A DNA stretch of 41,346 nt from Phlegmacium glaucopus. Lineage: Eukaryota > Basidiomycota > Agaricomycetes > Agaricales > Cortinariaceae. Below are positions 11,251-21,259 of the stretch, in pieces; the stretch's first letter is position 1, and each line of letters opens with the position of its first letter. The stretch is taken from contig MU130598.1 in NCBI GenBank assembly GCA_015039465.1, positions 22,727-64,072 of the forward strand, in the 5' to 3' direction. The position numbers and the translations under genes are program-made. The notes below the pieces were generated by a model. The model was not told where the DNA came from. It did not search any database and saw only the letters and a list, made by a program, of their open reading frames with translations.

Positions 11251-11626
11251 AGTCGATGAAGGGGCGTCGTCTGCGTATGGGATATGTTTCTGCCGTGCAT
11301 ACAATATCTAGAAGTTAGAAGTTAGAAGTTATTTCTTAACCCTAACCCTGATCATGCACCTCATGTACAGGACGCGTTTCTTGGCGATAAAGTTTATTTG
11401 AGCTTATAAGACCAGGTTCATTCCCTAACACTGAACTAAGAGGGACCACAACTTGCCATATTTACTTGATGAATATATTTCGAATAGAGATGTTCTTCGC
11501 AGTAGAACTCTAAGTGCACTGGATGGATGACTTAATTTCTATTATCGGAGATTACGTACACAATTCACACGCCCACGATCGAGCTCCGGTTCAACTCGTT
11601 CTCATTGGCACGGTTATACGTTGACC
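11251..11626. other. Intergenic, 376 bp
   Basis: No gene seen. It contains AGAAGTTAGAAGTTAGAAGTT (a 7-mer repeat, about 11310-11330) followed by two CCCTAA-like units, too few to be telomeric. The right part is the promoter of the ATP synthase g gene. Confidence 0.5.
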
Positions 11627-12254
11627 ATGAACACAGCATCGGTTAGACAGTCTTTGGCTCGCTTCGCCCTCAGGCGTCAGCCAATTCACTCTTCAAAACG
11701 CTTCGCTTCGTCATCGGAGTCACAGCAAAAAAAAGCACAAGATGCTCTCGCAACTGCTCAGAAGGTCTCTGGCAAGGTCTTCGAAAACGTGATAAAGTTC
11801 TTGGAGCCCGTTGGTGAACAGACAGGACGGCTCTTTGGATGTGTGTTCAATTTTCCTTTATGTTTAATCGTTGTCGTTCTGTTGACTTTTTTTTCTTTTT
11901 TTCGGGTTCGGGCAGCCTACAAACAACCCTTGCTGTACAACCTTGCTGTGACGCGAGAAGTCATCAAGCAGATTTACATTCGTGAAGGCCTTCAACCACC
12001 CAGTATCTCTACTATCCGTTCCGCCTACGCCTCTCTCTGGTCTCAAATCACCAGCCCAGGCCTAGTGCGTAACCTGATTCAGAGTGGACAAGTCGGTCGG
12101 GTTGGTGTATATGGTTTGCAGGCATATGGGATATTTAAGGTACGTTTCATGTCTTGTTTTTCTGTGGCATTGCTCAATTGAAAGTTCGTTTTCCGCATTT
12201 CAGATCGGAGAAATATTAGGGCGCCGGAGCCTGATTGGCTACGACCTACATTAG
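11627..12254 (+). CDS. ATP20: Mitochondrial F1Fo ATP synthase subunit g
   Basis: Three exons: 11627-11840, 11916-12139, 12204-12254. The protein is about 162 residues. Subunit g is a small inner-membrane protein of the Fo sector that, with subunit e, supports dimerisation and cristae shape. The first ~40 residues are basic and hydroxylated (SVRQSLARFALRRQPIHSSK) as in a mitochondrial presequence. Family matches are ENVIKFLEPVGEQTGRLFGS, SYKQPLLYNLAVTREVIKQ and the C-terminal QVGRVGVYGLQAYGIFKIGE ending in GRRSLIGYDLH. The first intron (75 nt) is in frame and free of stops, so retention would insert a hydrophobic 25-residue stretch. I read it as an intron because it has GTGTGT...GGCAG borders and the flanking exons join to the conserved GSYKQP. 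Confidence 0.93.
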
Positions 12255-13379
12255 ACTTTTTAAACTGCTCTGCAACACCTAGAATCGACGAGCAAATAAT
12301 AATGCTTTTTAGACTTGTGTGCGGTTCTGATACCTCCCGAACATTCCACGTCAAACCTATACACACGTTCTTTGATCTCCAAAACCCCATTTTGGGCGAT
12401 ATTTGCTGACGACTCGGCGTCGGACCACTAACAAGCCTATCTGTCAACAGAGCCGACGAGAGGGTTCAGGAGTATCGCGTTTGTAGGTATGAATCCTACT
12501 TTGGTGGTTATGATTCACTAAGCTTGCCTTTAGGACAATCGGGATAAACCGGGTAGATTCCAAGGTTGCTATTGATCTATCTTTAACTCGGATAATTGTT
12601 AGTTCGTGCCAGTTCTCATGGTCGGTAGTATCGTGCCAAACGAAAGGGAGGGTGTATTGAAGTCTTCAGTCTTCTGACAGGCCACTACATAACTGCAACC
12701 AGACGGGTATCCAAGCAGCGTTGGATATTTCAGGAGCGTGAAATACTCGGTATGTCTCTTGTCATAGATGTATAGACATCGTGAACTTCATTCAAGCAGT
12801 CGTGGACTGCAAGTCATGTGATAACGCATCAGGTGGAAAGGGCGCATATATCAGAGTATTCATTGTGACTAATTCTTCTGGCATTCAGAGTCGCATTTTA
12901 CATCTGGCAGTGTTAACTGTTGGCCTGGCCGCAGGAGGAAGGCGTTGCATTTGGGGTGGATTAAAAAATGGATGTTCTTACCTACATCCGTTTTTACTAT
13001 TCCTGCAGCGAGGTGGGGTTCGAAACGTATCCAGCAAACTGCTCGTGGGAATTCCGGACTGTTTGTTTGTTCGACTGTAGCTTTGCGCTCTGCTATTGGC
13101 CCACCGAGGATGGTCATTGGACCTTTGGCTGATTGAGTGATAAGAACCTTTGAATATGTGAGAAATGATCTTTTTACGATGGTCTTGCATGTTTGTTTTG
13201 TAACTTTAAGACCAGGATGTAGATCCATCGACGGGTTTGACGCGAAGTAGCCGGCCCTGGTCACGGCGAAAGCAGTACAGGTAGGCTACAGGTTATTCAA
13301 GGGCAAAAAACACATTCAAAAAGTGCATGCAGGTTATATAAACAAGCAACCTATGCCAGTGGTCAAGTGACTCCAACGC
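12255..13379. other. Intergenic, 1.1 kb, no recognisable gene
   Basis: Several open frames exist, the longest at 12869-13264 on the minus strand (131 codons). None shows a recognisable motif or convincing composition. The right 50 bp are the 3' flank of the FAD oxidoreductase and resemble the flanks of copies 2 and 3. Confidence 0.45.
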
Positions 13380-15325
13380 TCAATCATGACGCCGACACAT
13401 TAATCCTCTATCCCACTCATCTGATCCTACGCCAGAAGCAACAACAAACAAGGAAGTAGGATCATATTTATCTTTGATGGATTCCAGTTTATCGTAATGG
13501 TCACCGAAAAAGGATTTCTTGAAATCGAGTTCATGAAGGGAACCCTAACACGAAAAGAAAACAGTGAAACTTCAACTCGTTCAAGTCACCCCATTCTTAC
13601 CTCGTTAAGATATGATCCCGAATCTGTGGTTAACTGATCGAGAATGAAAGTAGATTGCTTGAGTTGATCTATTTGTTGGAATATAAAATCTGCGGTTGAA
13701 CCTTCAGACCAGGACGCTGTAACATAAACTTCCGATAGCGCTTTACGCCATGAAGGATTTAGGCCAGTGGAATCGGGGTCTACGCGAGACACAGCACCGC
13801 CTGCGACAGAGCTAAGTACATATAGAAATCAGGTTAATTGAATTGAAGGCCACCGTTATATAGAACTAACTTACTTTAGAGAAACACCACCATCGAGTGA
13901 TAACATGATTTTGGCCGCTTTTGCAGGGTCAGTTTCTGCCAAGCTACGAGGAAGCAGTCTTGATGCAATTTCAACTTGAGATCCCACCTGTCCATCTATG
14001 TTTGCGAAAAGAGCCCGATATAACTCGTAAAACGAGTTGAAAGGTATTGTTTTAGCTTGTACCAAACCACCTGTAGCTTCTGCGACGTATTGGGCGAATG
14101 GAAGGAAAGTCATATTGGTATCTGCCCAAGAGATATTTGGAGCTGCGAGGATAGCTGCGAAAGATGTATTGGATAAAGTGATGTATCCACCCCAACCTGC
14201 ATCGGAGATGGTTGGGTGTAATTTGATAAACTCGGTCGTTACGTTTTGAGCGATGGCAGGTGAGGTAAAAGTGGAGGCTATTGACGCTAAGGTTAGGGGG
14301 AAAGTTGGATGGGTTTGGTATGTAGTTGAAATTACGATGCCGTAGGTACCTCCACCACCACCGCGTAATGCCCAAAACAAATCTGGGTGTTGGAAAGAAT
14401 TGGTGGTTATGAGAGATCCATCGGCGAGGACAATGGTAAATTGAAGAACATTATCGACACCTGGGCCGTGATATCATGAAATTCAGCATGTAGAATAAAT
14501 AGAAATAACAGTGGCGTACCGAGGCCAAACTTAGGGGAAAAGGCACTATGTCCTCCACCCATCACCCATCCTCCAGCAGCGCCAACTGAAGCACCTGCAG
14601 ATATACCTCCAACAATGAACCGTCCTTGTTTCTGAGCAAAGTCATATGCTTCATGCCATTGAACACCAGCTCCAAGAGTGACAGCTGAATGTAATTTTGA
14701 TCAGTCACTGGAAATGCGGAGAGGAAAAGAAGCAATCACCATTAAACGTGTTTTCGGTTGCTACTGGAGCGCCATCGGGAACAAAAGTTGAATTATACAA
14801 TGTATCCTTCATATTATGTGTCCATATCAAAAAACCACCACGCGTAGTACTTCGACCGAGATAGTCATGTCCTGTATTCTTCACCACCAGTTGAAGATTA
14901 TGTTGTTTTGCGAAATTGACCGCAGCTTGAACATCACCCCCAGAACGAGCATCAACACCAACGGGTGGCACGCTTCCCTGACCACATGGAATTCCTAAGG
15001 TAGTGTTCAAGTAACATGCTGATATTGTATCGTTTGGGAATATGAATATCTCGAAGTTGGTGTTCTGCATCGATCCTGGTTGGTCTGAACGCCAGTTCCC
15101 GTTGGTATAGTTTGCAATTACGTTTGAACAGTTACCAGAAGGTGCCGAGGGCGGATAGCATGGAAACGCGGGAGGAAGGGGGTGCAGAAGTGGTTGGGAT
15201 AATTGAGTAGCCAATGTGGCGAATTCACTTTCGTTTGGCCAGCATGGTTGGCCATATAAGCAGCGGCAAGCAGATGTCGCCTTGGGCGAGATGAAGGAAA
15301 ATTGGATAATAGTTTGAAGCTTCAT
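13380..15325 (-). CDS. Secreted FAD-linked oxidoreductase (VAO/BBE type), copy 1
   Basis: Five exons: 15325-14740, 14684-14520, 14460-13875, 13811-13601, 13544-13380. The product is a flavoprotein of the PCMH/berberine-bridge-like group, close in layout to isoamyl-alcohol-oxidase and 6-hydroxynicotine-oxidase-like fungal proteins; the substrate is unknown. A signal-like N-terminus (MKLQTIIQFSFISPKATSA) precedes a cysteine-rich region (CRCLYGQPCWP). The FAD region has VPPVGVDARSGGDVQAAVNF and VVKNTGHDYLGRS, whose His is the likely flavin attachment site, then GGWVMGGGHSAFSPKFGLG. The C-terminal BBE segment is YDPTSLFVVASGVGSDEWD. Many N-x-S/T sites suggest secretion and glycosylation. The GGISAGASVGAAGG stretch lacks the second flavin-binding cysteine of plant BBEs, so mono-covalent FAD is inferred. 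No break is seen. Confidence 0.88.
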
Positions 15326-16187
15326 GGAAGGTGGTTTGAACTATAGACGGAATTTAGTGAACTTTTTATACGCGCATGAGGTTTTGTCATAATTAGGAAG
15401 CTGCAAGGGCGGTGCTGCGGTTATCAACGCCTGGCTGCGAGACAAATATCAATCTTATTCCAGTAAATGTATTATTATCGTTGCTTACATAGGAGATAGG
15501 GCATAATAGAATGCATCAGTTCTGCCAACGCCCATTGACAGCGCAGCGCGTCAGTTGTCGAGAAGAGGCAAGTCAGGCAACAAGAACTAGGAAATGAGAA
15601 CGAAATAGTAATAAGGAGTGACAAGTTTAACGTCATATGACCAGTGTGACAATGTCCAAATTAAGCATACAGTACTTACAAACAGTAGTGCTTTCAGGAA
15701 ATGTTTCAAACTAGCTACATGACCTGAGCTAGTAAATTATAATTTATATGCAAGAACACTGTGAAATCTGTTTAGTTAATCAAAACAACGTTCGCAGGAA
15801 AGTCTAACTTGAAGTACTAGTAATTATAGCACCCTACTTATTCACCAATGGTTTAAAATTTTGCCTTATGATAAACGACTCAATTTAAAACAGGCAGCCT
15901 AGGCAGCCCGGAAGTATCGCGATCATTGTGTCCTTCCCGAGGATAACCTGCACAGCTAATTTAGGCAAAAATCCACGCTCCCTTCTACCCCATTAATCCT
16001 TTCATATTAGTACCTACTCATCTGACCGAAAGGAAAAGAAAAATCATATCACTGACACCGCCCCCAGACGAAAAGCATCAAATTTTAATTTTGAATCGCC
16101 TTTCTGGGGAATCGGAATGGAGCTGCTATTAGACTGGTGATCATCTCGCAGTCAAAACGAATCGCACTCATTTGGGTAAGCATCTAC
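15326..16187. other. Upstream region of oxidoreductase copy 1 and repeat sequence before the gap
   Basis: The first ~120 bp match the upstream regions of copies 2 and 3 (TTTATACGCGCATG, then GGCGGTGCTG), so the promoter was duplicated with the gene. Bases 16060-16187 match 31890-31985, part of a dispersed repeat. No gene seen. Confidence 0.5.
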
Positions 16188-16807
16188 NNNNNNNNNNNNN
16201 NNNNNNNNNNNNNNNNNNNNNNNNNNNNNNNNNNNNNNNNNNNNNNNNNNNNNNNNNNNNNNNNNNNNNNNNNNNNNNNNNNNNNNNNNNNNNNNNNNNN
16301 NNNNNNNNNNNNNNNNNNNNNNNNNNNNNNNNNNNNNNNNNNNNNNNNNNNNNNNNNNNNNNNNNNNNNNNNNNNNNNNNNNNNNNNNNNNNNNNNNNNN
16401 NNNNNNNNNNNNNNNNNNNNNNNNNNNNNNNNNNNNNNNNNNNNNNNNNNNNNNNNNNNNNNNNNNNNNNNNNNNNNNNNNNNNNNNNNNNNNNNNNNNN
16501 NNNNNNNNNNNNNNNNNNNNNNNNNNNNNNNNNNNNNNNNNNNNNNNNNNNNNNNNNNNNNNNNNNNNNNNNNNNNNNNNNNNNNNNNNNNNNNNNNNNN
16601 NNNNNNNNNNNNNNNNNNNNNNNNNNNNNNNNNNNNNNNNNNNNNNNNNNNNNNNNNNNNNNNNNNNNNNNNNNNNNNNNNNNNNNNNNNNNNNNNNNNN
16701 NNNNNNNNNNNNNNNNNNNNNNNNNNNNNNNNNNNNNNNNNNNNNNNNNNNNNNNNNNNNNNNNNNNNNNNNNNNNNNNNNNNNNNNNNNNNNNNNNNNN
16801 NNNNNNN
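16188..16807. other. Assembly gap (620 N)
   Basis: Unknown bases. The sequence on both sides belongs to the same dispersed repeat family seen at 3899-4321 and 31498-31985, which probably explains why the gap was not closed. Confidence 0.98.
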
Positions 16808-17089
16808 CATTTGGTGGAATGAAAGATGGCGGAGACCCTTGGACTGTTGGTTCGACGAGCAAATGTCGGCACTTCTTCTGAGCTTGAAATACAATTGCGC
16901 AAAGTCAGGACTATTCAGAAGCCGACCGGCTAAACCCGCCCGAATATGTAAATGCCAACCCGTTTGATTTTGGCCCTGTTCTCAATACTGAGAACTCAGA
17001 AAACCATGTGACGGGTGACATTCCGGGCGCTTATCGTGGCCGCACTGTAGTTCTTCATCCCATCTACTGCCATCCAGCACTTCCCCGAT
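16808..17089. other. Dispersed repeat remnant and PARP-like gene promoter
   Basis: From 16808 to about 17003 the sequence matches 4148-4321, including CTATTCAGAAGCCGACCG and CAATACTGAGAACTC. The remainder is the short upstream region of the gene starting at 17090. Confidence 0.5.
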
Positions 17090-19430
17090 ATGCAACACTC
17101 CGTCCATGATCTTGAAATTTCAGACGACGATTATTGTGGCAGCGACTTTTATTCTGCTGCAGAAGAAATGGATGCCGATGAGAAAGATGGAGACCAATGG
17201 CATAGGCTAGTGTCTTCCACTCACCCCGACTCGTCAAGGCCTACACCTAAACCTGACACACCTCGACGATTCAACTCGATGACACTATCAGAACAATCTC
17301 CAGGGATATCTACTTCACTAGTGCGATCCGTCTGCGTTGTAAGTAGTTAGATCGAAAATGACCTGATATCCATTCGTTTTTAATGACATTCGCAGATCTG
17401 CAAAGATGCACTCCCGTACAGTTCTGGTTCAAACGTTTATCCTACTTGTGGAAAAGAATGTGCCTCCATACTGCAAGCTGCCACCGGTCTACCCAATCCA
17501 AATCACACTCATACCTCAGGCCCACCACATAGTTCTACTTCACTAGTGCGATCCGTCTGCGTTGTAAGTAGTTAGATCTAAAATGACCTGATATCCATTC
17601 GTTTTTAATGACATTCGCAGATCTGCGAAGATGCACTCCCGTACAGTTCTGGTTCAAACGTTTATCCTACTTGTGGAAAAAAATGTGCCTCCATACTGCA
17701 AGCTGCCACCGGTCTACCCAATCCAAATCACACTCATACCTCAGGCCCACCACATAGTTCTACTTCACTAGTGCGATCCGTCTGCGTTGTAAGTAGTTAG
17801 ATCTAAAATGACCTGATATCCATTCGTTTTTAATGACATTCGCAGATCTGCGAAGATGCACTCCCGTACAGTTCTGGTTCAAACGTTTATCCTACTTGTG
17901 GAAAAGAATGTGCATCCATACTGCAAGCTGCCACCGGTCCACCCAATCTAAATCACGCTCATACCTCAGGCCCACCACATAGTAGTACCCTGGTACCTTC
18001 ATCGCCTCCGAGCATTTCTCCTCCAACAAATTATTGGTCTTCCCTTTGGCAAAACGAGTCTGCAACATACGCCAATCGCACTCGTTCTTGGAATTCGCGT
18101 CCTACTCAGTTAAAGATGTGTGATGTGAGTACCCTGATATGATTCCGGCCCAAAGCGAAATTTTTATCCTATGCTAGGTATGTCACGTCCGCCCTCAATG
18201 TCAAAGAGGGGGGACAATCTACCCTACTTGCGGACTCAGCTGTGCTGCTAAACTGCATGCCCCAGGATCGATTGAAATGTGTGATGTAAGCACTAAACTT
18301 CTTCATACATGCATGCAAGCGGACTCATATGCAGTTTTCTTTAGTATTGTAAGAAGAGGCCCAAGGTCGTCATCAACGGGAAGATATTTCCGCAATGTGG
18401 AAGGACGTGTCGTGACAAAGCAAAACTTGCTGGTATGCTGCAACCATAAACGTTGATACTGTTAATAGATCGCTCTCTCCAGAGACTGCCGCAAAGGCTG
18501 CAGCGTGCAGGTTATGTATACTTTGTCGGAAATCGACAAAAGCGGCTCAATCGGACTTTTGCTCACGGGCATGTAAAAGCCTCGCAGACGCCAGGGCTCC
18601 GTTCCTCATCGAAATTCCTCGAGGTCATGTCGCTTTCAGGGACGGTACCTACCTCTCCCCCTTATTTACTGCGTCCGAAAATGACGAGTATCATGTATCT
18701 TATAGTCGCAGATTTCTTTGCATCGAGATGGCAAAAATCAAACATGCAGTGCCCCGCGGTCAAAAAGGTCTCTATGATCGTGATGAAGCAAAGTTTTCGC
18801 ACGAGCTACGAGAAATATCGGTGAGTAACATCACCATCTCTCCAATTCCAAATCCAATATAATGTCGTAATATCAAGCGTAAAGATAGGCACGACTGGCG
18901 TATTGCAAAGAGAAGTAAGCGAGAGAGAACGATGGCTTGTTATCTCACGCGAATGTGGTTTCGGGGATCCCGGGCATGTTGAGCCATGTTCCTCCAACAC
19001 ATGTTTGTTGTGCTGCATCATAAGGTCGTCATTTAGTCGCCTCGACTTTCCAGCAGGAATCACTACCTCTCACCTGAACAGGTAAAGTTCACATCAGTCA
19101 GTCGAGTTTATTACCTTTCTCACATTCAATCTAAGGGCTGTGGAGCTCGGCGAGAGGTCGTCTTCAAAGATTGCCGTATTGCTGCATGTCGTTGTGGGTC
19201 GTGAGGCGGAAATGACACCTCAGGAATCGCAAGTTGTTCGGCCAATACCACCTCTAAACAGTGATTCTGTTAGTATTTTCATCTTCTGTGAAGGGAAATA
19301 ACTCCTAAATCTTACTTTTAAGGTTCATCTCATTAGAATACGCAATGACGGTTCCAAAGTTGACACGGGTGATATCGTAGTGTATGATAGAGATGCAGTC
19401 ATGCCTCTCTATCTTATTTCTTACGAGTAG
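17090..19430 (+). CDS. PARP-like protein with repeated Cys-rich modules and a degenerate catalytic site
   Basis: Eleven exons: 17090-17338, 17396-17563, 17621-17788, 17846-18124, 18178-18285, 18345-18432, 18483-18644, 18706-18820, 18878-19081, 19136-19268, 19323-19430. An acidic N-terminus is followed by six short CxxC...C-x3-C modules, three of them near-identical (CVICEDALPYSSG, then YPTCGKECAS) and then MCDVCHVRPQC, MCDYCKKRPKVV and RLCILCRKSTKAA. The C-terminus follows the fungal PARP-like pattern: CPAVKKV, RWLVISRECGFGDPGHVEPC, CSSNTCLLCCIIRSSF, HVVVGREAEMTPQ and GDIVVYDRDAVMPLYLISYE. PARPs transfer ADP-ribose from NAD+. Here the expected HGT reads LVI (18936-18944), the GIY tyrosine is Thr (19062-19064) and the final Glu is Asp (19371-19373), so catalysis is doubtful. 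Frame is open through all exons. Exon 9's start is the least certain. It could be a pseudoenzyme or an early pseudogene. Confidence 0.75.
17339..18013 (+). repeat. Tandem 225-bp exon-intron repeat, three copies
   Basis: Units begin at each 57-nt intron (17339, 17564, 17789) and include the following 168-nt exon. Units 1 and 2 differ at only a few sites. Unit 3 matches to about 17985 and then diverges into unique exon sequence. All introns are phase 0 and keep GTAAGT...TTCGCAG, so each added copy inserts 56 residues without disturbing the frame. Confidence 0.9.
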
Positions 19431-19616
19431 CTTCAACCTGGCGTCCACTCCAATGTAATAATACAATTGCTATTGAATGTTACTCGCGATGCAGTGCAGG
19501 CTATGGGAAGTGTCACTGCCAATGAAAGCATTATCTCCTTGGTTTATTTCTGCTTCATGTCACCTCCTATAGCTGAGTTTATCATTCCCACTGTAATTGC
19601 TATCACTGCAGGCCAT

Positions 19617-19943
19617 ATGGCTACGACAAATCGTTCTAATCGAGTGGAGTCTCCACCTCCCCTTTATACAACCAGAAAGAGAGCAAATATAGGTCGCCCG
19701 ATAACATCAACGGCCTTTGACGAACCTCGTCGCTCCGCGCTAAAGAGAAATAGCTGAGGAGGCGCTCGCCGCCATTCGTGATGGAGGATATACCTACAAA
19801 GGGGCCGACCAAGGCTTGATAGAGGCGATAAAAGAAGCGAAGAACAAAACTGTCTATTATTCTCCCAACTCATCTATAAAGGAATGGGGATCTTCTACCA
19901 AACCCACCCGTTCATCGCCAACACACGTCTCCATACTTCATAT
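19617..19943 (+). pseudogene. Microbial-type PARG (poly(ADP-ribose) glycohydrolase-like), 5' fragment
   Basis: This reads as the N-terminus of the PF10021/TIGR02452 family, which hydrolyses ADP-ribose chains. The start is at 19617 (MATTNRSNRVES). RRSALKR is followed after a one-base frame change (near 19745-19750) by EIAEEALAAIRDGGYTYKG. Then come NKTVYYSPNSSIKEWGSS and THVSILHI, the usual lead-in to the macrodomain-like core. The frame is then cut at 19943 by the LTR of the retrotransposon. The next codons (TTLDVINAIHRS) are found beyond the other LTR at 29100. The catalytic core is missing from the window, so the gene is dead. It lies 186 bp downstream of the PARP-like gene on the same strand. 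Confidence 0.7.
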
Positions 19944-20465
19944 TGTAAGGAAGTTAAATTGTGTGTCCTGTGAGAGAGGAGGGATACGCGGGAGAATCGA
20001 CTCCGTCGATCCTCAGGGTCTTGTACTGCTTAAATTGCAATGACGTTCCGTAGTTAGGTAGTATAAACTTTTGTGAGTCCCGGACAGTATAGATCTGTAG
20101 ATTTGTAATTTGAGATATATTGGACTAGTGATCCTAGATTTCTTCCCTGACTATTTATACTAAATCTCCGTAGTTATTTATTTATTACACTATGAATTTG
20201 TTCATTTTTCGGATAAGATCCGTAGATCTCATTTTAGTAAGTACAAATACTTTGTAGATTCCGTTGTCTCGGGTAATTTGAATTTAAGCATTTCCGGAGC
20301 TATTTACAAAAGGGTTTGGGAAGAATGAAACTTATCTTATTTTGGGTCTTCAAGAATGCAAGTGCATTCGGTTGTAGGTCCCGGATTATTGAGTTTACTG
20401 GCGTAATTATATTTTTGAATTGTTTTGTTTTCTCTTACTTGAGGCAGGGATACTCCCTCCTCACA
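19944..20465 (-). repeat. 3' LTR of the Ty3/gypsy element
   Basis: 522 bp, identical to 28574-29095 except at one position in the ATTTGTAATTTGAGATA word (T here, G in the other copy, about 20109). Termini are TG and CA. Confidence 0.95.
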
Positions 20466-20516
20466 TCTTCCGGGGACTTTAAAAGTTGACTTCCCAGTCA
20501 ACCATTCTTCACAAAG

Positions 20517-21101
20517 ATGCCCGTCGTCGTATTCTTACATTCCACCTTTCGCAACATACAGAACCATCTTGCTGCCCAATGGGTTCAAATTCGAAATGAC
20601 GTCCGTCTCCAAGCTGTTCGTTTCATACAGGCGGCCGAATGCGGCATAGCCATCGACAATCTCAGCCTCGTCTCTGCATTGGTAAGCTTTCCCATTAGCC
20701 TTTGTGACATTTGATTGATTGATCTATTTTAGGATGAGCTTGCAGTTTTACGCGGATCGATCGTAGCCATGTCCTTTGATGGTCGCATCCTTGATCACGA
20801 TCTTGAACTCGTTCGAGAGGCTTTGGAAATGTCAGCTCAAATCGCCGATTGTCGTCCTCGTCTTTCCGATGGAATACACGCCATGTTAGCTCTCATGAAC
20901 CGTGAGCAAACCGAGAAATTCGATGTGTCTTTGTGGTATATGGAACATATTCTCCCTTATTTTCCGGCTACTCCTCCTGCTCCCGAATTGAGCAAGTATA
21001 TTTTTGGCGACGCTGACAGCCCGGAGTATGTCCCTTCCGATAGTGAGGAATTAGCTTTAGCTTCAAGCCAGGTTGGAATTCGCAGTGGTAGGAGGGAGTA
21101 A
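20517..21101 (+). CDS. Opposite-strand spliced gene inside the retrotransposon, unknown function
   Basis: Two exons, 20517-20681 and 20733-21101, giving about 177 residues. The intron is 51 nt with GTAAGC...TTTTAG borders at phase 0. The gene lies between the end of pol and the 3' LTR and is transcribed against the element. Its ATG is 52 bp from the LTR edge, so an antisense promoter in or near the LTR is likely. The product has no motif I recognise. It starts MPVVVFLHSTFRNIQNHLAA, is mostly helical-looking with VREALEMSAQIADCRPRLSD, and ends in an acidic tail (FGDADSPEYVPSDSEE). Antisense extra ORFs are known in some plant gypsy elements; a relation to those is not shown. It could also be a captured host gene. 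Confidence 0.65.
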
Positions 21102-21259
21102 TTGAAAGTTGACAGTATTCACAAGTTTTGTACAAGTATTTCCAAAATATGTTTTTGTGCTTTTGATGATTTTTACCGAGTTTTTATCCTCTGAGTTCTG
21201 AAGCTTCTTATCACAATATACCACATTGTTGACATTTATACACGAGACGAGGGAGATTT

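Noticed and set aside
11336..11350. TTAACCCTAACCCTGA, resembling telomeric CCCTAA repeats
   Set aside because: Only two units, within a stretch of ordinary intergenic sequence between intact genes.
12869..13264. 131-codon minus-strand ORF between ATP20 and the oxidoreductase
   Set aside because: No motif, no supporting splice structure, and overlapping ORFs of similar length on the other strand.
16137..16967. Long open frames on both strands across 16.1-17.0 kb
   Set aside because: They consist of N bases read as open codons.
19467..19616. Upstream extension of the PARG frame to 19467
   Set aside because: The residues before MATTNRSN do not resemble the family, and the region is the expected promoter between two genes.
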